Assembly (NCBI RefSeq): GCF_001927245.1
Contig: NZ_MJUX01000007.1
Location: 248,001 to 312,000, forward strand
Direction: 5' to 3'
DNA length: 64,000 nucleotides
From: Acuticoccus yangtzensis
GTDB taxonomy: Bacteria > Pseudomonadota > Alphaproteobacteria > Rhizobiales > Amorphaceae
Shown here: positions 1-8,545 of the stretch, in pieces
Numbering within the stretch: position 1 is the stretch's first letter
Layout: the number at the start of each line of letters is the position of its first letter
Position numbers and translations under genes: made by a program
Notes under the pieces: generated by a model
What the model was told of the DNA's origin: nothing
What the model saw: the letters and a program-made list of their open reading frames with translations, nothing else
Database searches by the model: none

Positions 1-582
1 ACGCTGATCCGCAATGTTCAGGCCGGTGCGAAACGACCCCAGGCCGAGGTCTTCGCCGCCCAGGTGGCACGCCTGAAGGCGGCCGGCGCCGACGTCGCCG
101 CGGTCACCTCGCTCGGCGGCCACTTCTGCTTCGACGAACTCGCCGCCATCAGCCCTCTGCCCCTCATCTCGGCCGTAACCCCGGTCGACTCCGCGCTGGG
201 CGCAAGGGGAATCCGCCGCGTAGGGCTCCTCGGCACCCGCGTCGTGATGGATAGCCGGCTCTACGGCCAACTCAAGGCGACCGTGCCCGTGGTGCTGGAC
301 GACGAGATCGAGGAACTGGGCCAGACCTACCAGGACATCGCCGTCGCCGGCCACTGCACGACGGGCCAACGTTCCGCCCTCGTGGATGCCGGGCAGCGCA
401 TGATCGACGAGCTGGGCGCCGACGCCGTGCTTCTCGCCGGAACCGACCTCAACCTCGCGTTCGACGATGCCGATCCGGGCTACACCGTCATCGACGCGCT
501 CGATGTTCATGTCGACGTTCTCGCCCGGCTGGCGACGGGGCGCTTGACGCTCGACGCGGTGGCGGTCGGTGGCGGCTTGTGA
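1..582 (+). CDS. Asp/Glu racemase superfamily protein, 5'-truncated by window edge
   Basis: The reading frame is open from base 1, so the true start lies upstream; 193 residues are visible and end at TGA 580-582. The segment GLLGTRVVMDSRLYGQL matches the GLLGT-x-x-TM...Y turn of aspartate/glutamate racemases and maleate isomerases, and the end (DALDVHVDVLARL) matches the family's Asp-x-x-x-x-His tail. The two places where active cysteines normally sit read TSLGGHF (usually CNT-x-H) and LAGTDLN (usually GCTE), so both cysteines appear replaced. Racemisation by the two-cysteine mechanism is therefore doubtful; a diverged isomerase or decarboxylase-like role is possible. The next gene starts 56 bases downstream on the same strand. 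Confidence 0.75.
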   Translation, partial: TLIRNVQAGAKRPQAEVFAAQVARLKAAGADVAAVTSLGGHFCFDELAAISPLPLISAVTPVDSALGARGIRRVGLLGTRVVMDSRLYGQLKATVPVVLDDEIEELGQTYQDIAVAGHCTTGQRSALVDAGQRMIDELGADAVLLAGTDLNLAFDDADPGYTVIDALDVHVDVLARLATGRLTLDAVAVGGGL

Positions 583-638
583 CGGACAGTCCCGGACCGT
601 AGCTTCAGCCCAGATATTATAAACGCCGGGAGACTTCC

Positions 639-1691
639 TTGCTCATTCCCATGCAGCGCATCGTGCTCGCCCGCCGGCCGGACGGGGCGCCGAGCGAGGC
701 CGACTTCCGCCTCGAAGACACCACGCTCCGCGAGCTCGGCGAGAAGGAGGTGGCGGTCGAAAACCTCTACCTTTCGCTGGACCCCTACATGCGCGGCCGG
801 ATGGACGACGCGAAGTCCTACGCCAAGCCTGTGCCGATCGGCGGCACCATGGAGGGCGGCACGGTGGGGCGTGTGATCGCCTCGACCTCGCCGCGCTTTG
901 TCGAGGGCGACATCGTCGTCGGCCAATTCGGCTGGGCCACCCATGGTGTTCTCCCCGCGCGCGAGGTGCGCAAGGCGGCCACCGATTACGCCCCGCCGTC
1001 CGCCTCGCTCGGCGTCCTCGGCATGCCGGGCTTCACCGGCTGGTACGGGCTGAAGGAGCTGGGCCGGCCGCAAAAGGGCGAGACGCTGGTCGTCGCCGCC
1101 GCAACGGGCCCGGTGGGGCAGATGGTCGGCCAGCTCGGCAAGGCGCTCGGCCTCTACGTGGTCGGCGTCGCCGGCGGGGCGGACAAGTGCCGCTTCGCCG
1201 TGGAAACGCTCGGCTTCGACATGTGCGTCGACCACCGCGATTACGACGACGCCGCGGCGCTGCGCGTGGCGCTGGCGGAAGCGTGCCCGGACGGCATCGA
1301 CGTCTACTACGAGAATGTCGGCGGCATGGTGCTGGAGGCCGTCATCGGCCTCATGAACCCGTTCGGGCGCATGCCGGTGTGCGGCACCATCGCCTACTAC
1401 AATCTCGGCGGCCTCGGCGCGGGCGATGCCCCCGGCCCCAACATGCTGCCGCGCATGATGCGGGCGATCCTCGTCAACAAGCTGAACGTCCACGGCTTCA
1501 TCATCATGGACCATTGGGACCGCTACGGCGACTTCCTCGCCGAGGTGGGGCCGATGGTGAAGGACGGGCGCATCCGCTACCAGGAGGACGTGGCCGACGG
1601 CCTCGCCGCCGCCCCGGCCAATTTCCTCGCCATGCTGAAGGGCGGCAACTTCGGCAAGACCATCGTCAGGCTGGCCGGAGATGGCGCATGA
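639..1691 (+). CDS. NADP-dependent oxidoreductase, zinc-free MDR family (PTGR/CurA-like)
   Basis: The 350-residue product is a medium-chain dehydrogenase/reductase of the leukotriene B4 dehydrogenase/curcumin reductase group. It has no catalytic zinc ligands. Visible family motifs are YLSLDPYMRGRM near residue 50, GMPGFTGWYGL near 128, the nucleotide-binding loop AAATGPVGQMVGQL near 150, and YYENVGG near 225. These enzymes reduce conjugated carbon-carbon double bonds of enals and enones with NADPH in the cytosol. TTG 639 has GGGAG six bases upstream; ATG 651 is an alternative start lacking a well-spaced ribosome site. It runs straight into the SDR gene (7 bases to its first possible start), so the two are probably co-transcribed. 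Confidence 0.88.
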   Translation: MLIPMQRIVLARRPDGAPSEADFRLEDTTLRELGEKEVAVENLYLSLDPYMRGRMDDAKSYAKPVPIGGTMEGGTVGRVIASTSPRFVEGDIVVGQFGWATHGVLPAREVRKAATDYAPPSASLGVLGMPGFTGWYGLKELGRPQKGETLVVAAATGPVGQMVGQLGKALGLYVVGVAGGADKCRFAVETLGFDMCVDHRDYDDAAALRVALAEACPDGIDVYYENVGGMVLEAVIGLMNPFGRMPVCGTIAYYNLGGLGAGDAPGPNMLPRMMRAILVNKLNVHGFIIMDHWDRYGDFLAEVGPMVKDGRIRYQEDVADGLAAAPANFLAMLKGGNFGKTIVRLAGDGA

Positions 1692-1721
1692 GGAGGAATG
1701 GCGCATGAAAAGGGTCGGCGC

Positions 1722-2486
1722 ATGAGGCTGTTCGACCTTTCGGGCAAGACGGCGCTCGTCACCGGGTCCACCAAGGGGATCGGCAAGGCGATCGCGGTGG
1801 CGCTGGCGGAGGCCGGCGCGCGCGTCGTCATCTCCAGCCGCAAGGCCGAGGCGTGCGAGGCGGTGGCTGCGGAAATCGGCGCCACCGGGGCGACGGCGGT
1901 GGCGATCCCGGCTAACATCTCGCGCGACGAGGAGATCGACGCGCTGGTGGCCCGCACGACCGAGACGCTGGGCGCCCCTGACATCCTCGTCTGCAACGCG
2001 GCGGTGAACCCCTATTATGGGCCGTTCCTCGACACGCCGGACGATGCGTTCGAGAAGACGATCCGCGTCAACGTCCGCTCCAACATGCGGCTGTGCAAGC
2101 TGTGCATCCCGGCGATGCAGGAGAAGCGCGACGGGGCGATCGTCGTCGTCTCGTCCATCGCCGCATTCAAGGGCTCGGATTATCTCGGCATCTACGCGCT
2201 GACGAAGGCGGCGGACGCGCAGCTCGTGCGCAACCTCGCGGTGACCTACGGCAAGGACAACATCCGCGTGAACGGGATCGCCCCGGCGCTGGTGAAGACG
2301 GATTTCGCGCGCGCCCTGTGGGAGGACCCTGAGCGGGCGGACAATGTGGCGCAGCATTACGCCCTGCAGCGCCTCGGCGAGCCGGACGACATCGCGGGCG
2401 CCGCGGTCTATTTCGCCTCACCCGCGGGCGCTTGGACCACGGGTCAGGTGCTCCTGATCGACGGCGGCCGCTCCGTTCAGGAGTAG
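1722..2486 (+). CDS. SDR family NAD(P)-dependent oxidoreductase
   Basis: Classical short-chain dehydrogenase of 254 residues. The start MRLFDLSGKTALVTG puts the glycine motif TGSTKGIG at residues 13-20. The catalytic Ser lies in VVSSIAAFKG, and the Tyr/Lys pair in YALTK. The normal NNAG motif reads CNAAVNP. The C-terminus ends with TTGQVLLIDGG, the usual SDR C-terminal signature. ATG 1722 has AAGGG seven bases upstream; an earlier in-frame ATG at 1698 follows AGGAGG by only one base and is less likely. The substrate cannot be told. The preceding enoyl-reductase-like MDR gene suggests a shared catabolic or detoxifying pathway. Confidence 0.9.
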   Translation: MRLFDLSGKTALVTGSTKGIGKAIAVALAEAGARVVISSRKAEACEAVAAEIGATGATAVAIPANISRDEEIDALVARTTETLGAPDILVCNAAVNPYYGPFLDTPDDAFEKTIRVNVRSNMRLCKLCIPAMQEKRDGAIVVVSSIAAFKGSDYLGIYALTKAADAQLVRNLAVTYGKDNIRVNGIAPALVKTDFARALWEDPERADNVAQHYALQRLGEPDDIAGAAVYFASPAGAWTTGQVLLIDGGRSVQE

Positions 2487-2537
2487 CCGCCCGCCGTCCT
2501 CCGCCCGGATCGGACCGCCACGGTTCAGGCGGCCCGG

Positions 2538-5500
2538 TCAGGCCGCCATGTCGTCCTCGGTGGAGGACATGAGCTGCGCGTTGCCGCCGGCCGCCGCGGT
2601 GTCGATGCACAGATGCCGCTCGATGACGATCTCGTCGGCGGCGCACACCACGGGGATGATCGGCCCGGCGCGGGCGGCGAGCGCGCGGCGGACCGGCCCC
2701 GCGTCCTCGCCCTCGTAGGCCACCGCGTCGATGCCGGTGAGGGTGGTGAGGGCGGTGGGGTCCAGCACACCGTCGATCCCCTCGCCCGCGCCCTTCACCA
2801 CCACCACGGCGCCGTTGCCGGACGCGCGCGCGGCGGCGGCCTGCCGCTCGGCCAGCGGCCAGGTGGGGCCGAGGCAAAGGACGACGCCCCGCGGCAGCAC
2901 CGAGAGGCGGTTGGATTCGCCCGTCGGTCCCGGCATGTCGTCCACCCGCAGCGGCTCCTCGGACGGGCGCGCGGCGGTGATCAGCGCCTGCACCTCGGAG
3001 ACCGGTGCGGCGGGGCCGGTGTCGGCCGGCAGGCGGCGCGCGGCGCGACGGGCGACACGGGCGACGGTGCGTGGCCCGCCCGCCTTGGGCCCCGTGCCGG
3101 ACAGCCCCTCGCCGCCGAAGGGCTGCGAGCCGACGATGGCGCCGATCTGATTGCGGTTCACATAGATGTTGCCGACCTTCACCTGGCTGACGATCTCTTC
3201 CACGCGGTCGTCGATCCGCGTGTGGAGGCCGAAGGTGAGGCCGAAGCCTTTCGCATTGATCGCCGCGATCACATCGTCGAGCTGATGCGATTTGTAGGTG
3301 GCGATGTGGAGGACGGGGCCGAAGATCTCCTCGTCGAGCGCGGCGATGCCCGGAATGTCGATGATCGTCGGCGGCACGAAGAGGCCGTCACCCTTCACGG
3401 GAAGGCCGTTCGCCTTCACGTGCTCGTCGATCCTGGCGCGGGCTTCGGCGTCGATCACCGGGCCGATATCGGTGGAGACGGCCCAGGGGTCGCCCATCTG
3501 CATCGCGGCGACGGCGCCCTTCAGCATGGTGACCACCTTGGGCGCCACGTCCTCCTGCAGATAGAGGACGCGCAGCGCCGAGCAGCGCTGCCCCGCGCTC
3601 TGGAAGGCGGACGCCACGATGTCGCGCACCGCCTGCTCGGGCAGCGCGGTGGAGTCGACGATCATGGCGTTGAGCCCGCCAGTCTCGGCGACGAAGAAGG
3701 CGTCCGGCGAGGTCTGCGCCAACTGCTTGTCGATGATCTTCGCCGTTGACGTTGAGCCGGTGAAGGCGACGCCTGCGAGGCCCCGCACGGCGCACAGCGC
3801 GCCGCCCACCTCGCCGCCGCCCGGCGTCAGTTGCAGCGCGGCATGGGGAACGCCCGCCTCGTGCATCAGGTGCGCGGCGCGGCAGGCGATCAGCGAGGTC
3901 TGCTCAGCGGGTTTGGCCACCACGGCGTTGCCCGCCGCGAGCGACGCCGCGACCTGGCCGGTGAAGATGGCGAGCGGGAAATTCCAAGGCGAGATGGCGA
4001 CGACGACGCCCGCCCCGTTCGGCGTCAGGCGCTCCGCCTCGGCGGCGTAGAAGCGCAGGAAGTCTACCGCCTCGCGCAGCTCGGCGATGGCGTCGAGCGC
4101 GATCTTCCCCGCCTCGCGGGCGCAGAGCGCGAAGAGCTCGCCGGCGTGGACTTCGTAGAGGTCGGCGGCGCGGCGCAGGATGGCGGCGCGCTCCTTGGGC
4201 TCAGCCCAGTCCACCGCCTTGCGGGCCGCGTCCACCACCGCGGTTGCGGCGGCGGGGTCGAGGTCGGTCACCGCGCCCACCGTGTCGCCGGGTTTGGCGG
4301 GGTTCATCACATCGCGCGAGGCGCCGCCGGTGCCGGTGGGCACGGTGAGGGGCGCGGCGGTCCACGTCGCGTTGCGGAAGGGGGCGCGGGCGTCCTCGAA
4401 GGCGTCCAGCACCACGGGGTCGTAGATGTCCCAGCCGGCGGAGTTGCGGCGGGCGGCGCCGTAGAGCTTCGGCGGCTGGCGTAGCCGCGGATTGACCGCA
4501 GGGCCAGAGGCGAGAGTGATGAACGGGTCTTCGGCGACCTTCTCCGGCGGCACGCGCTGGTCCACCACTTGGTTGGCGAAGGAGGAGTTGGCCCCGTTCT
4601 CCAGCAGCCGGCGGACGAGGTAGGCGAGCAGGTCCTCATGGGCGCCGACCGGGGCGTAGATGCGCACCGGCACCTTCTTGCCCCCGCCCTCCGCAGTCTC
4701 GGCGCGGATCGTCTCGTAAAGCGCCTCGCCCATGCCGTGCAGGCGCTGGAATTCGAAATTCTCGCCGTTCGCCATCGCCAGCACCGAGGCGACGGTGTGG
4801 GCATTGTGGGTGGCGAACTGCGGATAGAGCCGGTCCGCCCGGTCGAGCAGCGCCCGCGCGCAGGCCGCGTAGGAGACGTCGCTGGAGCACTTGCGGGTGA
4901 AGACCGGGAAGGTCGGCGTGCCGGTGACCTGGGCGCGCTTGATCTCGGTGTCCCAATAGGCGCCCTTCACGAGCCGGACCATGATGCGCCGGCCGGTCTC
5001 CTGCGCCAGCGCGTCGAGCCAGCGGATGACGGGGAGCGCACGCCGCCCGTAGCCCTGGACGACGACGCCGAAGCCCTGCCAATCCTTCAGCGCCGGGTCG
5101 GCGGCCACCGCGGCGATGATGTCGAGCGAGATGTCGAGCCGGTCCTGCTCCTCGGCGTCGATGTTGAAGCCGAGGTTGCCGGCCGAGGCCTTCTTGGCGA
5201 GGTCCGTGACGATGTCGATGAGGGCGGGAACGCAGGTCGCCTTCTGCAACGTCTCGTAACGTGGGTGGAGCGCGGAGAGCTTGATGGAGATGCCGGGATT
5301 TTCCTCCGGCATGACGTCGGACCGGGAGCGCTTGGCGATGGCGGCGATCGCCTTCTCGTAGTCCTTGCGGTAGCGGGCGGCGTCCTCGAAGGTGCGGGCG
5401 GCCTCGCCCAGCATGTCGTAGGAGTAGGTGTAGCCCTTGGCCTCCATACCGGCGGCGCGCTTCATGGCCCCGTCGATCGTCTCGCCCAGCACGAACTGGC

Positions 5501-6011
5501 GGCCGAGACGGCGCATCGCCTCCCCCACCGCGGCGCGGATCACGGGTTCGCCGAGCCGCTTCAGCGCCCCGCGGAGGGACTTGGCCATGCCGGTGCCGCG
5601 CTCGTCCAGCACGCGCCCGGTGAGGAGCAGCGCCCATGTGGAGGCGTTGACGAGGGAGGACGACGAGCGGCCGAGGTGCTTGCCCCAGTCGGACGGGGCG
5701 ATCTTGTCCTCGATCAGCGCGTCGATCGTATCGGCGTCGGGCACGCGCAGGAGCGCCTCGGCGAGGCACATCAAGGCGATGCCCTCGTCCGTCGACAGGC
5801 CGTATTCTGCGAGGAAGGTCTCCATCAGGCCCGGCGAAGCGTCGGCGCGGACCTTGCGCACGATGGCGGCGGCACGGTCGGCGGCCCGCCTGCGAGTGGT
5901 CTCGTCAAGTCGGGCGGCGGACACGAGCCGGTCCAGCAGCGCGGCCTCGTCCGCGAAGGTGTGCTCGCGAATGTCGACGCGGGCGATCGACAGGGTGGTC
6001 GAGGCGGTCAT
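2538..6011 (-). CDS. putA: Bifunctional proline dehydrogenase / L-glutamate gamma-semialdehyde dehydrogenase
   Basis: Membrane-associated two-step proline catabolic enzyme of 1157 residues: FAD-dependent oxidation of proline to P5C, then NAD-dependent oxidation to glutamate. Proline dehydrogenase barrel motifs include GISIKLSALHPRYE, RLVKGAYWD, FATHNAHT and GANSSFANQ. The aldehyde dehydrogenase half shows ISPWNFPLAIFTGQ, GVAFTGSTSTA, AETGGLNAMIVD and the catalytic Cys in GQRCSALR. A C-terminal ALDH-superfamily flap (GVVLCLGPTWP onward) follows, as in long type PutA proteins. There is no N-terminal ribbon-helix-helix, so this PutA is not an autorepressor. ATG 6011 has GGAGG five bases upstream; TTG 6023 lies on that ribosome site and is rejected. 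No Lrp-type regulator sits next to it. Confidence 0.97.
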   Translation of the reverse strand: MTASTTLSIARVDIREHTFADEAALLDRLVSAARLDETTRRRAADRAAAIVRKVRADASPGLMETFLAEYGLSTDEGIALMCLAEALLRVPDADTIDALIEDKIAPSDWGKHLGRSSSSLVNASTWALLLTGRVLDERGTGMAKSLRGALKRLGEPVIRAAVGEAMRRLGRQFVLGETIDGAMKRAAGMEAKGYTYSYDMLGEAARTFEDAARYRKDYEKAIAAIAKRSRSDVMPEENPGISIKLSALHPRYETLQKATCVPALIDIVTDLAKKASAGNLGFNIDAEEQDRLDISLDIIAAVAADPALKDWQGFGVVVQGYGRRALPVIRWLDALAQETGRRIMVRLVKGAYWDTEIKRAQVTGTPTFPVFTRKCSSDVSYAACARALLDRADRLYPQFATHNAHTVASVLAMANGENFEFQRLHGMGEALYETIRAETAEGGGKKVPVRIYAPVGAHEDLLAYLVRRLLENGANSSFANQVVDQRVPPEKVAEDPFITLASGPAVNPRLRQPPKLYGAARRNSAGWDIYDPVVLDAFEDARAPFRNATWTAAPLTVPTGTGGASRDVMNPAKPGDTVGAVTDLDPAAATAVVDAARKAVDWAEPKERAAILRRAADLYEVHAGELFALCAREAGKIALDAIAELREAVDFLRFYAAEAERLTPNGAGVVVAISPWNFPLAIFTGQVAASLAAGNAVVAKPAEQTSLIACRAAHLMHEAGVPHAALQLTPGGGEVGGALCAVRGLAGVAFTGSTSTAKIIDKQLAQTSPDAFFVAETGGLNAMIVDSTALPEQAVRDIVASAFQSAGQRCSALRVLYLQEDVAPKVVTMLKGAVAAMQMGDPWAVSTDIGPVIDAEARARIDEHVKANGLPVKGDGLFVPPTIIDIPGIAALDEEIFGPVLHIATYKSHQLDDVIAAINAKGFGLTFGLHTRIDDRVEEIVSQVKVGNIYVNRNQIGAIVGSQPFGGEGLSGTGPKAGGPRTVARVARRAARRLPADTGPAAPVSEVQALITAARPSEEPLRVDDMPGPTGESNRLSVLPRGVVLCLGPTWPLAERQAAAARASGNGAVVVVKGAGEGIDGVLDPTALTTLTGIDAVAYEGEDAGPVRRALAARAGPIIPVVCAADEIVIERHLCIDTAAAGGNAQLMSSTEDDMAA

Positions 6012-6165
6012 TCGGTCCTCCAAACGCGCAAGGCCGACAATATTATCGAGATTTCAGCCCCGCGCGAGGGGGTGGGGCCGGACCAAAGGGTCGCGCGGCG
6101 CCCAATTGATGCGCACGTCACTCAAATATAAGGCAATCGCCACCCCAGCCGATTGCATGACGCAA

Positions 6166-7068
6166 CTAGAAGCCGAACAGGCCACCACCGGATGCCTCGG
6201 GCATATAAGTCTCGATCAGCTTCTCCATCTGCGCATTGCGCGTGGCGCCGGAGCGGCCACCGATGATGCAGGCGATGAGATGCTTGCCGTCCCGCTTCAC
6301 CGACGTGCAAAGATTGTAGCCGGAGTTGCGGATGTAGCCGGTCTTGATGCCGTTCATCCCGCGCACTTTGGTGAGCAGCTTGTTGGTGTTCTTCCAGGTG
6401 CGCCCGCCGTACGAGATCTCCTTGGTGGAGAAGTAGCCGAACCAGCGCGGGAAACGATCGGACAGCGCCTTGCCGAGGATCGCCATGTCGCGGGCCGAGG
6501 TATATTGCCGGTCGTCCGGCAGGCCGGAAGCGTTGACGAAGCTCGTCTGGCTCATGCCCAATGCACGCGCCTTGGCGGTCATCTGCCGCGCGAAGGCGTC
6601 TTCGGACCCGGCGATGTTTTCGGCGATCACCACCGCCACATCGTTGGCCGAGCGCACGGCGAGCGCGCGCACGGCCGTGTCCACGGTGATCGACGTTCCG
6701 GCCTTCACGCCGAGCTTGGCCGGCGGGCGCCCGGCGGCCTCCTCGCTGACCGTCAGCGCCGTGTTGCGGCTCCACTGCCCCGAATCCAGCTTCTCGAACA
6801 CCAGATAGAGCGTCATCATCTTGGTGAGGGAGGCGGGATAGCGCAGCCCGGTGGCGTCCTCGTCGTGCAGCACCTTGCCGGTCTTCGCGTCGACGACGAT
6901 GGCCGAGTAGGCCCGCTGCGGGACGATCGGGACCTGATATTCGTTCAGCGTCGGCTGCGGCGCGGACAGCGCGACGGGCGCGGCGGCAAGTTGCGGCTCG
7001 CTCCCCGTGCTCCCGGAGGAGCACCCCGCCAGCATCGCGACACACAACAAAATAACTAAGCCACGCAT
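6166..7068 (-). CDS. D-alanyl-D-alanine carboxypeptidase, S11 family lipoprotein
   Basis: DD-carboxypeptidase of the PBP5/DacA family, 300 residues, which trims the terminal D-Ala of peptidoglycan stem peptides in the periplasm. Active-site motifs are SLTK (in YPASLTKMM), SAN (SANDVAVVIAE) and KTG (NGIKTGY). The N-terminus MRGLVILLCVAMLAGCSS is a lipoprotein signal with lipobox LAGC, unlike the amphipathic C-terminal anchor of classical PBP5; the protein stops soon after the catalytic domain and lacks the PBP5 C-terminal domain. ATG 7068 has GGAGG five bases upstream, so an upstream ATG at 7110 is rejected. The gene is monocistronic, 154 bases upstream of putA. Confidence 0.92.
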   Translation of the reverse strand: MRGLVILLCVAMLAGCSSGSTGSEPQLAAAPVALSAPQPTLNEYQVPIVPQRAYSAIVVDAKTGKVLHDEDATGLRYPASLTKMMTLYLVFEKLDSGQWSRNTALTVSEEAAGRPPAKLGVKAGTSITVDTAVRALAVRSANDVAVVIAENIAGSEDAFARQMTAKARALGMSQTSFVNASGLPDDRQYTSARDMAILGKALSDRFPRWFGYFSTKEISYGGRTWKNTNKLLTKVRGMNGIKTGYIRNSGYNLCTSVKRDGKHLIACIIGGRSGATRNAQMEKLIETYMPEASGGGLFGF

Positions 7069-7253
7069 GGCGTCCTCCGGAACGCGAACGTGGCAGTTAT
7101 GGCGCGGCACAGGGTTGGTGTCGCGGGCACGCGCCGGGGTTGTGAGGGGGTGCCGAAGCGAATGTTCGGGAGCGTTGCAGGAATGCCCCGCCCCGCTCGG
7201 GCGGCCGCTCAGACGCAGATCAGACGCGGTTCAGACGCCCGGTCGACCGCGGC

Positions 7254-8126
7254 TCAGAGCGGCGCCATCTCGTTCACCACCGCCAGGAAACGGTGGGCGA
7301 TGGTGGGCGCGGAGTGGGACAGGTGGAAGGCATATTCGTCCCACGGCTTGTGCATTTCGCGCACCTTCACGCGGCGGATATTCTCCGTGCGCGAGCTGCC
7401 GTTGTTCCACACGAAGCCGACGCCGAGATTGTTGGCCACCGCCTCCAGCATCGAGTCGCGCGTGTCCACCACGACGGACGCCGACGGCTCCAACATGGCC
7501 GCGGTGAAGGCCGCGTCGACGACCCGCTGCACGTAGGACTGCTTCGTGCGGAAGATCAGCGGCTGCTCGATCAGCTCGCCGATCTCGATCTCGTCCTTGT
7601 TGGCGAAGGCATGGTCGGGATGAACCAGCGCCACCACCGACTGGCTGGAGCAGCGCGCGCGGGTGAAACGCGGCTCGTCCGGCACCTCGGGAATGATCGC
7701 GACGTCGATGTTCTGCGTCAGCACCGACTCCATCAGGCGGCTCCAGGGGCCGGTCTCGATGTTGAGCGCAACGGTGGGATGCTTCGCGCGAAAGGCCGAT
7801 ATGTAGCGCATGGCCGGCATCGCATTGCCGATGCCGATGCGAAGCGGACCGAAGTCCATCTCGTCATGACGCGCGAGCAAGCGCAGCGCATCGTCTTCAC
7901 GGCGGCGGATATCGGATGTGATCCGGTATAATTCACGGCACAGCGGCGTAGGAACGATGGCGCCGCGGCGCTTCTCGAACAGGGCCACCTGGAACTCGGT
8001 CTGCAGTTCGCGCACATGCTGCGTCACTGCAGGCTGGGACACTCCGAGCCGCCGCGCGGCCGCCGTAAATCCGCCCTCCTCGACTACCGCATTCAATGCG
8101 CGGATTTTGGAAGAGGTCAGACTCAT
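7254..8126 (-). CDS. LysR family transcriptional regulator
   Basis: A 290-residue LysR regulator. The N-terminal winged helix-turn-helix is clear (FTAAARRLGVSQPAVTQHVRELQ, residues about 19-42), followed by the linker helix and a periplasmic-binding-like effector domain from about residue 93 (FGPLRIGIGNAMP). Regulators of this type usually act on a divergent neighbour, and the next gene in that direction is the RTX gene at 8546, 419 bases away. The effector is unknown. A link to the RTX gene is inference from position only. Confidence 0.93.
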   Translation of the reverse strand: MSLTSSKIRALNAVVEEGGFTAAARRLGVSQPAVTQHVRELQTEFQVALFEKRRGAIVPTPLCRELYRITSDIRRREDDALRLLARHDEMDFGPLRIGIGNAMPAMRYISAFRAKHPTVALNIETGPWSRLMESVLTQNIDVAIIPEVPDEPRFTRARCSSQSVVALVHPDHAFANKDEIEIGELIEQPLIFRTKQSYVQRVVDAAFTAAMLEPSASVVVDTRDSMLEAVANNLGVGFVWNNGSSRTENIRRVKVREMHKPWDEYAFHLSHSAPTIAHRFLAVVNEMAPL

Positions 8127-8545
8127 CGGGGTTCTACTCCTGTTGTGTGGGCGGTTCGGGACTAGCGGCTCGGGCTGATATAAACGAATGTTTTAATTCA
8201 CGGTTTTGGCTATGGCAGTTTGCCATCAGCAGCATGAGGCTGTGTTGTCCGTTCCGGATATTGAAACACGAATTTACGCAGCCTGAACGCCAGCGCACAT
8301 GTCGTGCGGGGGCTCATGCCGCGTCAGCGCGATCAGTTCAAGCCTGAACGACGAATCTGCCGCGGTTATTTATGGCATTCCGTTTGCCACGCAAGAGGCG
8401 CGATCACGGATCCGTCAGATAGACGTGTTAACCACACGCATAGAAAAGCGTCGCTTTCAGCTATAAATGCGCGCAGTCATGGAGCGTGCGCGACGGCTGC
8501 CAGTCGTCGAGGTGCGCCCAACAACCGCGGAGCTGCTTGTAGATT
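8127..8545. other. AT-richer intergenic region between LysR gene and RTX gene
   Basis: About 420 bases without a convincing gene. The stretch 8170-8480 is visibly poorer in G+C than its surroundings (runs such as TATAAACGAATGTTTTAATTC). It should hold the promoters of both divergent genes. A short inverted repeat (TGGCA-GTT-TGCCA) lies near 8213-8225. I could not identify a defined operator or terminator. Confidence 0.5.

Noticed and set aside
4569-6131. A 520-codon plus-strand frame over putA
   Set aside because: It is antisense to the proline dehydrogenase half of putA and has no recognisable domain.
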